Made by a program: the position numbers and the translations under genes
Notes under the pieces: model-generated
Database searches by the model: none
What the model was told of the DNA's origin: nothing
The model's input: the letters and a program-made list of their open reading frames with translations, nothing else
Part shown: positions 1 to 8,626 of the stretch, in pieces
Layout of the letters: each line of letters opens with the position of its first letter
Position numbering within the stretch: the stretch's first letter is position 1
Source: Alphaproteobacteria bacterium
GTDB lineage: Bacteria > Pseudomonadota > Alphaproteobacteria > Micropepsales > Micropepsaceae
Direction of reading: 5' to 3'
Assembly (NCBI GenBank): GCA_025350465.1
Contig: JANXXU010000008.1
Coordinates: 248,001 to 312,000, forward strand
DNA length: 64,000 nt

Positions 1-23
1 GGCGACATTGAGAAGAGGTCGAG

Positions 24-380
24 ATGTTGAGGGTTGTTTTGTCGATCGCAATGTCTGCAGCGTGTGTGGAATGCTTTGTTCCGATGGCGGCATCGCTGGC
101 TGGAGATGCCGTCTCAGAGCAGCGGGAGGTCGAAGCGTTGCTTGCAGGAAAATCTCGTCCCCCGCAGGTCCCGGATGGTTGGATTGGATCACCCACGAAA
201 TCGGCGCCCGGATGGCGTTGGGACGATCCTCACAATCCTGGCAACAGCGTGCGCATCTTTCGTGGGAATCCGACGGACCGTGACCCGACGAAACGCAAGC
301 CATTCGTAGTCGTAGTGAGCAACGGTCAAGTTGTTGGGTCAGACGGTCTGCCAATTCCAGGCGCACTGGCAGAGGAGTAG
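24..380 (+). CDS. Secreted protein with polymorphic-toxin-tail-like domain
   Basis: 118 aa. Residues 1-27 look like a signal peptide (hydrophobic run, small residues before Gly27). Residues 63-113 hold GWRW, DPHNPGN (68-74), VRI, GNP (81-83) and a final SNGQVVGSDG strand-turn. This order (GxRWxDPxNPGNxVR, GNP, then nGxxxgxDG) is familiar to me from the extreme C-termini of RHS and other polymorphic toxins, where it follows a pretoxin region; here it stands alone behind an export signal. The start is ATG with AGAGGTCGAG just upstream. No partner gene lies in view because the window begins 23 bases earlier. Function is unknown; toxin, toxin remnant or a harmless secreted domain are all possible. 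Confidence 0.6.
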   Translation: MLRVVLSIAMSAACVECFVPMAASLAGDAVSEQREVEALLAGKSRPPQVPDGWIGSPTKSAPGWRWDDPHNPGNSVRIFRGNPTDRDPTKRKPFVVVVSNGQVVGSDGLPIPGALAEE

Positions 381-548
381 GGGCAGCCAATCGCGCGCCA
401 ACTTTTGGAGGAGCCGCTCTAGTTGCGAATGCGAATCGTGACCCCCTCTCTGCCCGTTACAACGTTACAAGCCAATGAATCCGCCATCTAACGGCAAGAA
501 TCAGGTCAGAAGTCGCCGTTCTATTGGTGGCCGCAATCAACATAACGA

Positions 549-659
549 GCGATTTGTCGTTCTAGATATTGACGAAGTCGAAAGCGGTGCGTCTGCCGCC
601 ACTGATATCGTTGACCCGAAGGTTGTGGTCGAAAAGCAGCAACCGGAGAACTTTCTTTT
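549..659 (-). pseudogene. Relic of ankyrin gene 3' end (copy A)
   Basis: This stretch aligns with the 3' end of the intact ankyrin gene at 11579-11738. Shared blocks include GATTTGTCGTT, GACGAAGTCG/GCGAAGTCGA, TCGTTGACCCG and TGTGGTCGA-AAGCAGCAA in the same order and spacing. The reading frame is broken by substitutions (a TAG appears in the coding strand) and the flanks on both sides differ from the intact gene. The 381-737 interval otherwise holds no gene I can support. Confidence 0.65.
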
Positions 660-737
660 CGCAGGCGACGGCGCACGACCTTGTGCGCACCACGATTTTT
701 TTCGCTATATCGAAATTGACAACCTTTAGGCTTTCTC

Positions 738-1451
738 ATGCAGAGCACAAAACAATCGGCGCGCCAGCCCAGCCGCCGCCGGTCACAAGCCGAGCGCCGC
801 GACGAGTCCGAGCGCCTCTTGGTCGACGCGACGCTTAAGGTCGTCGCAGAGCACGGCGTTACCGCCGCCACTTTTGATGAAATCGGCAAGGAGGCGGGTT
901 TGAGTCGAGGCCTGGCCACACAGAGATTCGGCTCCAAGCACGGCTTGATCGAAGCCGTTATCGCCTACCTTCATCGCAAGCGAGAGGCGATCATGGAGGC
1001 CGAGCATGTAGACCAGATGCCGGCGATCGAAGCTATCGCGCATTATGTCGACGGCCACTTGCGCGGCTTGGAGACGGGGCATGATGGCCCGGCCTATTTC
1101 ATGCTGCTCGCCTCGACTGTCGCCGACGCAACGGCGCTGCGAGAGCTTTTCGCTGCTTCGCACGAGCGCGTTCGCGTACGCCTGCGCAGCCTGCTCGCGC
1201 GCGGTCAAGCCAAGGGCGAAATCACGCGCGACATCGATCCTGATGCTATCGCGCTGACGATCGGCAGCCAGTTACTTGGCGCCAGCATGCAGCGGCTCGT
1301 GGATCCGTCCACCGACCTTGAACCCGTTCGAGCGGCAATGATTAAAATCTTGAGGCGCGCGCTCGCCTTGCCGGAAGGGCCTGAGATGCGGCGACTCGGT
1401 CGAAAGCGGCGTCCCGGAGCCCAGAGTGTAGGGCGCAAGCCTCGCGGCTAA
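738..1451 (+). CDS. TetR/AcrR family transcriptional regulator
   Basis: 237 aa. An Arg-rich N-terminus (1-25) precedes a classic TetR helix-turn-helix at about residues 28-75, with the pattern LLVDATLKVVAEHG, then TFDEIGKEAGLSRG and RFGSKHGLIEAV. The C-terminal half (about 80-210) is helical, as in TetR ligand domains, and the last 20 residues are basic. It lies 190 bp upstream of two FAD oxidoreductases on the same strand and is the likely local regulator of that cassette; this is inferred from position only. No strong ribosome binding site precedes the ATG. Confidence 0.85.
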   Translation: MQSTKQSARQPSRRRSQAERRDESERLLVDATLKVVAEHGVTAATFDEIGKEAGLSRGLATQRFGSKHGLIEAVIAYLHRKREAIMEAEHVDQMPAIEAIAHYVDGHLRGLETGHDGPAYFMLLASTVADATALRELFAASHERVRVRLRSLLARGQAKGEITRDIDPDAIALTIGSQLLGASMQRLVDPSTDLEPVRAAMIKILRRALALPEGPEMRRLGRKRRPGAQSVGRKPRG

Positions 1452-1640
1452 ATGGCCCGTGGCGCTTCAGTTTGCCTCGCCGACGCCGCAGCACACAGCA
1501 ACCCGGATCACACGCGTAACCCGGTGGCCATGATCTAGCTCAAAGTCGCGGCTAAATATATTTGTTGGACGGATAGATAATAAGAGTCACATTGCTGTTG
1601 GTTGGGCGGCGAGCGGCCGTCGCTTTCAACGAGGCGACCG

Positions 1641-3344
1641 ATGACGGCTCCAAAATCAGAATACGACATCATCATCATTGGCGGTGGCGTGAACGGGCTC
1701 GCAGCGGGCGCCTATCTGCAAAAGGCTGGGTTTAGCACCGCAATCTTCGAGCGCCGCGACGAGTCGGGCACGTTCTGCTCGACCGAAGAAGTGCTCTATC
1801 CCGGCGTGAAGCTGAACATGCACGCATCGTTGCTGATGCCGCACTTCGGCCCTGCCTATGTCGACTTGGACTTGGAGCGCTTCGGCTTGGAGCTTCTGAG
1901 CCCACCTGACTCGAAATATGCGTATTTCTACCCCTTCCTCGACGGCAACGCGGTGCTGTTCTCGCGACGCGACGCACGCGAAACCTACGAGGCCTGGAAA
2001 CGCGTCTCGCCCAAGGATGCTGAGACCTTCCGCAAGATCGTCAATTTCTTCGGCCCGCTGATTCCGGCCATGGCTCACCAGGGATACGTGACGCCGCATA
2101 GCGACGAGAGCTTCCTGGAATTCCTGGCAAATCTCGGGGATGTGCCCGTTCTCCCGAAGGATTGGATGTGGCTGACGGGCTTTCAGTTTGTCGACGCCTT
2201 GTTTGAGAGCGAGCAGATCAAGCTCGCGGTTTTGAGCTACGCAGGCACCTCTGGTCTCGACGTCATTTCCAGCCGGTTGTCCGGTCCGCTCACGGTTCTG
2301 AACTTTCTCACCATTTTCACGGCAGACGGCGGCTACACCGCTCGCGGCGGCAGCCATGACCTCGTGCACGCGCTCGTCCGCTGCTTTGTCCATCACGGCG
2401 GCAAGATTTTCTATAATTGCCCGGTCGAAAAAGTGCTCATCGAAGGCGGTGAGGCCAAAGGTGTCGTGTTGTCCAGCCGTGCCACCTACGCCGATGCAGC
2501 CTTCAAGGCGACCAAGCTGGTCGTTAGCGATGTCAGCGCCAAGCCGACCTTCTTCAAGTTGGTCGGTGAGGAGCACCTGCCGTTGTCGGCGCGAGTTGCA
2601 CTGAAGCGCTTCGATTACCGCGGCTCCAGCCTGTTCACCAACTACTATGTCATGAGCGAAAGACCGAACTTCGCCTGTTCGCATAAATTTCCGGAAGTCA
2701 ACGATACCTACGCCTATAACTTCGGCGCGGAGACGATCGCCGACGCAGAGCGCCTGGTTAGCTCGTGCATGGTGCGCGACGTTCCCCTCGATCCGCCCAT
2801 CGTCTGGGGCGCGGCCTTTAACTATTGCATCGCCGATCGCACCCAAGCGCCGCCGGGTCAATACACCATCCTAACTTGGGCCAACGTTCCCTATGAGCTC
2901 GCATCGTTGGGCGGTCCGTCGAAGTGGGACGAGCTGCGCGAGTCCTACGCTGACAAGGTCGAAGACGTTCTGGTCCGTTATCTGCCGAACCTGAAGTCCT
3001 CGAAGATCGCGCGCTACGTGAACACGCCGCACGATTATGTGCGTCGCAATCCCCATTGCGGCGGCAACATGCATCCGAGCGGCGCCGTGACCGAGGCTCA
3101 GATGTGGAGCTGGAAGCCGTTCGCCGGTTGCAACGCGCCGCGCACGCCGATCGACCGCTTCTACATCTGTCAGTCGGGCGGTGCGGCGAACTACACGAAT
3201 CTCGGCGCCGGCACGCTCGCCGCGAATGTGATCATGGCCGACCTCAAGCGCAACAAACCGGATTGGTGGAAGGCCGTCGCCTTTGACGGCACGGCCGAGC
3301 TGCTGCGCCGCGAGGGAATGAAGCAGCGTTTCACCGTGGATTGA
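1641..3344 (+). CDS. CrtI-like NAD(P)/FAD-dependent oxidoreductase 1
   Basis: 567 aa from the ATG at 1641, which follows GAGGCGACC; an in-frame TTG at 1602 is less likely. Residues 7-40 form a Rossmann FAD-binding unit ([15 protein letters not shown], then FERR). The C-terminus carries the second FAD contact ([20 protein letters not shown]). Architecture and length match the phytoene desaturase / retinol saturase-like superfamily, flavoenzymes that oxidise or isomerise polyenes and other hydrophobic substrates. The neighbouring gene 37 bp downstream is a homologue, so the two may form a heteromer or act in sequence. The substrate cannot be read from the sequence; no carotenoid synthesis gene is nearby. 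Confidence 0.85.
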   Translation: MTAPKSEYDIIIIGGGVNGLAAGAYLQKAGFSTAIFERRDESGTFCSTEEVLYPGVKLNMHASLLMPHFGPAYVDLDLERFGLELLSPPDSKYAYFYPFLDGNAVLFSRRDARETYEAWKRVSPKDAETFRKIVNFFGPLIPAMAHQGYVTPHSDESFLEFLANLGDVPVLPKDWMWLTGFQFVDALFESEQIKLAVLSYAGTSGLDVISSRLSGPLTVLNFLTIFTADGGYTARGGSHDLVHALVRCFVHHGGKIFYNCPVEKVLIEGGEAKGVVLSSRATYADAAFKATKLVVSDVSAKPTFFKLVGEEHLPLSARVALKRFDYRGSSLFTNYYVMSERPNFACSHKFPEVNDTYAYNFGAETIADAERLVSSCMVRDVPLDPPIVWGAAFNYCIADRTQAPPGQYTILTWANVPYELASLGGPSKWDELRESYADKVEDVLVRYLPNLKSSKIARYVNTPHDYVRRNPHCGGNMHPSGAVTEAQMWSWKPFAGCNAPRTPIDRFYICQSGGAANYTNLGAGTLAANVIMADLKRNKPDWWKAVAFDGTAELLRREGMKQRFTVD

Positions 3345-3381
3345 CGCTCGCGGTCGCCACCGAGCAGGGCGGGAGGCCCAA

Positions 3382-5031
3382 ATGGTCGAGCACAAGCGAT
3401 ATGACGTCATCGTGGTCGGAGCGGGCCACAATGGTCTGACGACGGCCGCATATTTGTCTCGCGCCGGCGCCAAAGTGTTGGTTATCGAGCGGCGTCACGA
3501 AACCGGGGGCGCGCTGGTGACGGAGGAATTCTCCGGCTACCGCTTCAACCTCCACGCCAACTACATGCTGATGCTGGATGTGGCGCCGCCCTATCGCGAC
3601 TTAGGTCTCGAGGAAGATGGCTGCGTTTACATCCGTCCTGAGGTCGAGGCGTCGCTGCTCAAGAAGAACGGCGATGCCATCACGCTCTATTCCGACCTCG
3701 AACGGTCGGTCGAGTCCATTCGGCGCTTCTCGCAGAAAGACGCCGACCGCTATCGCGAGATCTACGTTGCCTACAAGGAGATCGCCGATGAGTACCTGAT
3801 CCCGTCGACCTATGGCCGCCCGGTCGGCTCGGCGCAGCTTGCCGCCACCTATATGGAAAGCGAACTCGGCCGAAAAATCTTGAAGGTGTCGGAGATGACG
3901 CCGATGGAGATCTGCGTCGGTTGGGGCTTCGAGACGCCGGAGCTGAGTGCGCTGCTCCTCTATCTCATCTGCATGTGGGGTATCGACCCCAAAGAGTCGA
4001 ATTCGAGCTACCTCGTACCGCTCTATTTTAATCGCATGTTGAACGCGACACTCGTCAAAGGCGGCTCGCATCGCCTGTCCTCGACCCTGCAGAAGGCGGG
4101 CATTCTGGCCGGCATGGAGGTGTGCGAGAACCACGAGGTCAAGCGTTTCATCGTCGAAAACGGCGTTGCCAAAGCGGTCGAAATCGCACCGACCGGCACC
4201 GACGGTCCGATCACGCGCATCGAGGCGAGCGCGATCGTCACCTCGACCGATCCGGTCACGACCTTCGGCCAGTTCATCCCCGAGCAGGAAGTGCTGAAGC
4301 GTTCGAAGCTATGCTTGAACACGGCGCGCAATTGGGAGTGGGAACAGAGTTCACTCTTCCTCTGTCATCTGGCCTTGCGCAAGAAGCCGCGTTTCGAGGC
4401 TGAGTCCATCGACCCGTCCGTGGCGACCGCGTTCATTCGCGTGTTCGGCGTCGAGTCGCCGGAGGATGTGGTCCGCCACATCAGCGAGGTGATGGACAAG
4501 CGTCTGCTGCATGACATAGGCCATGTCACGTTCACCACCGATATCGATCCGGGGCAGGCGCCGCACGAAACCGATCCTGACGGCGCTGTCTGCCGCATCG
4601 AGGCCTGTGTGCCTTACGCTCCGGCCGAAGGCGACTGGAGCAACATTGCCACGCGATACGGCGACCGGCTGATTGCGGCTTTGGCGAGCTACACGACCGA
4701 CTTCGATCGCGCGAACATCGTTCGCCGCTACGATTACACACCGCAGCACATCGAGATGAAGATCCCGCAGATGAAGCGCGGGTCCTTCAAGCACGGCGCA
4801 TACATCATGACGCAGATGGGTTATTCGCGGCCCAACGTTCAGTGCTCTTCCTACAAGACGCCGATCGACAATCTCTACCTCTGCGGTGCGAGCACCTTCC
4901 CGGGCGGGATGATCACGTTCGGTGGTGGCTACAACGCGGCGAAGGTCGTGGCCCAAGACCTTGGGCTGAAGATTTGGTGGAAAGAACCGGCATCGGTGAC
5001 CGCCGCCCGTGAGAAAGGATTCTTGCTGTGA
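3382..5031 (+). CDS. CrtI-like NAD(P)/FAD-dependent oxidoreductase 2
   Basis: 549 aa. Residues 7-40 give DVIVVGAGHNGLTTAAYL and VIERR (Rossmann FAD fold); the C-terminus gives LYLCGASTFPGG followed by TFGGGYNAAK, the usual FAD-capping end of this superfamily. It is a diverged paralogue of the preceding gene. The start ATG follows GGGAGGCCCAA. The stop codon overlaps the GTG start of the next small gene (GTGA), so translation is probably coupled. Substrate unknown. Two paralogous flavoenzymes of this type next to each other suggest a two-step desaturation or a two-subunit enzyme. Confidence 0.87.
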   Translation: MVEHKRYDVIVVGAGHNGLTTAAYLSRAGAKVLVIERRHETGGALVTEEFSGYRFNLHANYMLMLDVAPPYRDLGLEEDGCVYIRPEVEASLLKKNGDAITLYSDLERSVESIRRFSQKDADRYREIYVAYKEIADEYLIPSTYGRPVGSAQLAATYMESELGRKILKVSEMTPMEICVGWGFETPELSALLLYLICMWGIDPKESNSSYLVPLYFNRMLNATLVKGGSHRLSSTLQKAGILAGMEVCENHEVKRFIVENGVAKAVEIAPTGTDGPITRIEASAIVTSTDPVTTFGQFIPEQEVLKRSKLCLNTARNWEWEQSSLFLCHLALRKKPRFEAESIDPSVATAFIRVFGVESPEDVVRHISEVMDKRLLHDIGHVTFTTDIDPGQAPHETDPDGAVCRIEACVPYAPAEGDWSNIATRYGDRLIAALASYTTDFDRANIVRRYDYTPQHIEMKIPQMKRGSFKHGAYIMTQMGYSRPNVQCSSYKTPIDNLYLCGASTFPGGMITFGGGYNAAKVVAQDLGLKIWWKEPASVTAAREKGFLL

Positions 5032-5354
5032 TCGTCTGGTCTCGCGGGCTTGGCAGACTGAGATTGCCACTGGAGCTTCCGGCTGCGACGCTGCACGTCA
5101 GGCCCGATATGCTGACCATGGAAGGCGTGATCGAGCCCGTGTGCTGGAACTACGCCATCAAGCTCGGCCCGGCGGATCTCGCCGACTTCCTCAAAATATT
5201 GGCCCGGGCCGAGACGGCACGATTCCTGGCGGAGCGCGAAGGGCTTCTGCTCCCCTTCGTTGCGCAGCTCATCTGTCGCATCCCAAGCCTCATTGTGTCC
5301 TTCCTATTCCGCAAACGTCCTGTCGCTGGAGACAACGATGCGCTTTTGGTCTGA
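5028..5354 (+). CDS. Small membrane-anchored protein of oxidoreductase cassette (A)
   Basis: 108 aa, GTG start overlapping the upstream TGA, with AAAGGA nine bases before it. It begins WSRGLGRLRLPLEL, continues with a beta-rich part and a helix containing ADFLKILARAETARF, and ends in one hydrophobic segment (about residues 78-95, QLICRIPSLIVSFLF). The next gene encodes a protein with the same plan (WSEGLG near the N-terminus, a central W-x-Y/V-K block, helix, then one membrane segment), so the two are tandem paralogues. I do not recognise a named family. Context says it works with the two flavoenzymes, perhaps tethering them to the membrane. Confidence 0.75.
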   Translation: MIVWSRGLGRLRLPLELPAATLHVRPDMLTMEGVIEPVCWNYAIKLGPADLADFLKILARAETARFLAEREGLLLPFVAQLICRIPSLIVSFLFRKRPVAGDNDALLV

Positions 5355-5724
5355 GGGTCTCGGTGATCGCCAACTCGTCATGGATTTGAGCAAAGCCGAC
5401 ATCAGTCGGCGGGACGAGTTCATGCTGTTGAGCGGTGTGGTCGATTCGCCCGCGCCGTGGGAATACGAGGTCAAGGTCCAGCGCGAAGATTGGGCTGTCA
5501 TTCTGCAGACGGCGGTCACCAAGGAGGCATGCGGCTTCATCGCCCGACGCGCGTCGCTCGCTCAACTTTTCGGTATGGCCTGGTCGATCGTCGTATTCGT
5601 GGCGCTCCTCGCCTGGTTCAGGGCTGTCCACCTGTTGGGCCTTCAGAATAAGCGCGCCACGGACGCTGGTCAGTCTATGTCTGGCGCAGGCACTGAAAGA
5701 GAAATGAACAGCTCGCGCTTGTGA
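5338..5724 (+). CDS. Small membrane-anchored protein of oxidoreductase cassette (B)
   Basis: 128 aa from the ATG at 5338, which has GGAGACAAC in front and overlaps the end of the previous gene by 17 bases. N-terminus MRFWSEGLGDRQLVMDL resembles the preceding protein. A polar domain (about 25-80) is followed by one membrane segment (about 82-100, MAWSIVVFVALLAWF) and a short polar tail. The pairwise similarity to its neighbour and the overlapping starts show a duplicated gene kept in one transcript with the flavoenzymes. Function unknown. Confidence 0.75.
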   Translation: MRFWSEGLGDRQLVMDLSKADISRRDEFMLLSGVVDSPAPWEYEVKVQREDWAVILQTAVTKEACGFIARRASLAQLFGMAWSIVVFVALLAWFRAVHLLGLQNKRATDAGQSMSGAGTEREMNSSRL

Positions 5725-5886
5725 AGCGGGATCAAGGTAGACGCAAGGGAGCGAGGTGATCGGAGCCCCACTTCCGCTTTCTTGACCACACCCCAGATCG
5801 GAAGCGCTCGTCGCAGCGCGAAAATCGAGCGGCTCAAGTGGCCCACTTGCGGGCGACTTCGCACGCCTTGGTTGCCGCCGGCTCTG

Positions 5887-7287
5887 CTACTCGACCGGGA
5901 TAGGCGGAGACCATTTCATTTGCTGGCTTGGCCGCATCCAGCGCAGTGTGAGGTCTTTCGTCGTGTCAATCTTGCTCGCATCGAAGGCGAGAATCGCGGC
6001 AACGATGGGATCGCGACCATTGATGAAGTCAGCGAAACTCAACGACGCTGGAATATCGGGCAACGTCCAAACGCGGTTATCCGCAGCCGCGGAATCCTGC
6101 CAGCGTTTGGTGGAGATCAGAACCGGCGTGGCGGTTCGCGGCAGGTGGTAGACTTCCGGATCGCCGCTCTGGTTGGGGCTCTCTCCCGTGGGTTCCCCAG
6201 CGAACAGTGCCTGGGTGCTGCTCTCCATCCTATTGACGAAATTTTGAGCGGCGGAAAACGTCTGACGTCCGATAATGACGTAAAGGCCTCCCGGATGGTT
6301 GACGGCCGAAGTGCGCGCACCTTCGATGAGCGGCGCCAATAGCGTGTTGTCGCCGCCTCCGTTGTTGCGCACATCTATGATGAGACGCTTTGCCCCATTC
6401 GTCGCTACAAAGATGAACAGCTTACTTGCCAACTGCTTCAGCGTTTCTGTCTTTCCATCTTCCACCTCGGCGAAGATGGCGTAGACCGTGCCTGTATCCC
6501 TCCAATATTGGAACGTCAGCGGCTCGTCCTGCGACCACCAGGGCGGTAGGGCGTGGCCGTTGTTCAAGACATCGAACACAGTAAGACGCTTTGGCTGCGT
6601 GCCAGTCGGCGCAGACGGCACGGGTACATCGATCGTACGATGATCGGCGACCTCAAGTGTCAATTTCATCGGCATATCGAGCAAACCAAGATCTAGGCCG
6701 GAAACATTTCCGGGATAGGTCAGTAGAAGCGGTACCCAATTGACGGCCCACATCGGACTGTCGTGTCCCGTCAGCTTCGTGAGTTCGCGCTCGACTTCCC
6801 CAATCGGGTGGCCGTTCACCGCAGTCACACGTCGACCGATCGCTTGCTTTATTTCTTCTGAGCCCCCGATCACATAAAGACCGTCGCTAAAGAGGCCGAA
6901 CCGAATCGTGTAGCGCGTGTCGAATCCCGGCCCGACAAGATCGGTGGATAGAAGGTTGGTGTGTCCATCACCGGCCATGGCCACGAAACGATGCAACGCA
7001 ATTACGAAATGCGGCCAGTCCAGGTGCGGGATTTCTGCTCTTAGGGCAGCATAACGCGCATCCCATTCAGATTTCGCATGATGGCGGTAGAGGTCGGGAT
7101 GCTTGGCTTGCATCTCGGCATAAAGGGCATTGAAATCGCTCGCGAAGGCGGCGCGATCGGCGAACACCGCCGGATGATCTCGTGGAGCGTCCTCTGCCAG
7201 CCCCGGCGCTGCGAAGGCCAGGAAAACTGCCAGACTCAACACTGCTCTCAGATGCGGAGTCACTGAAAAGCCTCTGATCCGTCTCAT
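5887..7287 (-). CDS. Exported S41-family (tail-specific protease-like) protein
   Basis: 466 aa with a signal peptide (about residues 12-31, ending PGLAED). Features of the S41 fold: GDGHTN at 106-111, a PDZ-like part around 140-175 (RRVTAVNGHPIGEVE), the strand IDVRNNGGGDN at 304-314, and the nucleophile-elbow region GRQTFSAAQNF with Ser345 as the candidate nucleophile, followed by GEPTGESPNQ. Family members cleave protein C-termini in the periplasm. The general base Lys of CtpA is not obvious, so activity is uncertain; many relatives of this length are annotated only as S41 peptidase-like. An AraC regulator lies 54 bp upstream on the same strand. Confidence 0.8.
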   Translation of the reverse strand: MRRIRGFSVTPHLRAVLSLAVFLAFAAPGLAEDAPRDHPAVFADRAAFASDFNALYAEMQAKHPDLYRHHAKSEWDARYAALRAEIPHLDWPHFVIALHRFVAMAGDGHTNLLSTDLVGPGFDTRYTIRFGLFSDGLYVIGGSEEIKQAIGRRVTAVNGHPIGEVERELTKLTGHDSPMWAVNWVPLLLTYPGNVSGLDLGLLDMPMKLTLEVADHRTIDVPVPSAPTGTQPKRLTVFDVLNNGHALPPWWSQDEPLTFQYWRDTGTVYAIFAEVEDGKTETLKQLASKLFIFVATNGAKRLIIDVRNNGGGDNTLLAPLIEGARTSAVNHPGGLYVIIGRQTFSAAQNFVNRMESSTQALFAGEPTGESPNQSGDPEVYHLPRTATPVLISTKRWQDSAAADNRVWTLPDIPASLSFADFINGRDPIVAAILAFDASKIDTTKDLTLRWMRPSQQMKWSPPIPVE

Positions 7288-7341
7288 GTCGAGGCTTAAC
7301 TAAGTGATCGCACGACGGCCGTCTTGTCCAAACGCAACATT

Positions 7342-8145
7342 TCAGCGGGTAAGACGCCGATATTCAGCGGGCGGCACGCCGAGTATCCGGCGGAAATGCT
7401 TGGACAGATGACTTTGATCTGCGAAGCCCGTCGCGAGCGCGATGTCTGTGAGACCATTCGGCGTCACAGCCAACGCATGCGCAGCACGCTCGACGCGGCG
7501 TCCGAGCATGTACTCCTTGGGGCTGCTGGCGTAAAATTTTCGAAAAGTCCGCGCGAGATGGACAGGATGTACACCGGCGGCGCGGCTCAGCTCATCGACC
7601 GAGATGTCGGTAACTGCATCGTTGTGCAGCATTTCGACAACGCGCGACAGCCAGCGCGGTCGTTTCCGTTCGGCCGCCGGTCGATCGATCTTGGCAAGTA
7701 GCTCGAGACAAAGCATTTCGGTTTGTTCGCCGCCATCCGGATCGTCCTGCGAGCAAGCACGAATGAGCCGGCCGATTAAACCATGGGATGCTGCTTGATC
7801 TATCAGCGCAGGCACCGCGGGCAATGGAATGTCGCGAAGCATCGGGCTGTAGGACTCGGATATCGCGATCGTGAAGAAGCTTCCCGGTCCTAGAAGTCGG
7901 TCGCGGTGATATGTGCCGGGAGGATTGTAAACGAGGTGGCTGCCGTTGCTCGCGCGATTGCCAACCGCGCACGTCGAATAGTCCGCGCACGGCACATACA
8001 TGAAATGGGCCTCCGCATGACCGTGCGGTTTGACATCGCCATCGGGCTCGCGCCCCACCCAGCGACCAAGCGTAAAGTTACCTGCCTTGCGAAGCCTACA
8101 CGCCGTGCCCACAAAGCTGTCGTTACCCACCCGGAATTTTTCCAT
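7342..8145 (-). CDS. AraC family transcriptional regulator
   Basis: 267 aa. The N-terminal half is a cupin-type sensor domain with HGHAEAHFMYVP near residues 37-48 and NPPGTYHRDRLLG further on, His-rich as in AraC cupins. The C-terminal ~100 residues are the two-HTH AraC domain: ISVDELSRAAGVHPVHLARTF and DIALATGFADQSHLSKHFRR, then G-V-P-P-A-E-Y-R. It precedes the S41 gene on the same strand and may control it or itself. Ligand unknown. Confidence 0.9.
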   Translation of the reverse strand: MEKFRVGNDSFVGTACRLRKAGNFTLGRWVGREPDGDVKPHGHAEAHFMYVPCADYSTCAVGNRASNGSHLVYNPPGTYHRDRLLGPGSFFTIAISESYSPMLRDIPLPAVPALIDQAASHGLIGRLIRACSQDDPDGGEQTEMLCLELLAKIDRPAAERKRPRWLSRVVEMLHNDAVTDISVDELSRAAGVHPVHLARTFRKFYASSPKEYMLGRRVERAAHALAVTPNGLTDIALATGFADQSHLSKHFRRILGVPPAEYRRLTR

Positions 8146-8626
8146 TGCTGACCTGGCACGAATACAACTTTGATCTGCAGGGTACTTCTACTGCAGATGC
8201 CGCTGCGCCGTTCAGCCGTGGACGGATAGTCATACTCGACAACAGCGAGATCGATATTGCCGGAAACGGCGTGGTTGATCGCTACGAATCCTCAGCGTCG
8301 CGGTCCTTTGGCTTCAAGAAGTCGTGACTGTTTCGCACAAGCTGACGTGCCGCAGCTGGGGGCAGGCGCTCAATCGGTCACTGTACTTGGCCCGTTCGAT
8401 GTTTCGCGATCAGAGATATTGGATCACCCATGGAAATTGACCGCATCGCGCTCAAACGGGCGATCACTCCGCCTACGCTTATGGTTGCGAGTCCATCGCT
8501 GCGGGGTTCCGTTTCTTTTCACGACAAACTCGTTCCGTCGATGATGTCCTTGTCGCGTTGTCCGATGGCCGCGCAAGGATAGATGCGATCACGATGCGAC
8601 CCGTCAGAATTGTGGCGCTAAATCAG
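8146..8626. other. Long intergenic stretch without a supported gene
   Basis: Between the AraC gene and the metallo-hydrolase gene. Short open stretches on the plus strand around 8450-8630 have protein-like composition (for example a frame reading GCESIAAGFRFFSRQ then VLVALSDG) but lack a convincing start and run into the 3' end of the opposite-strand hydrolase gene. They may be remains of a lost gene. I see no terminator, RNA gene or strong operator apart from a CTGCAG pair at about 8176-8195. Confidence 0.3.

Noticed and set aside
1656-2861. 400-codon frame opposite the first flavoenzyme
   Set aside because: No domain or ribosome binding site; shadow of a well-supported gene.
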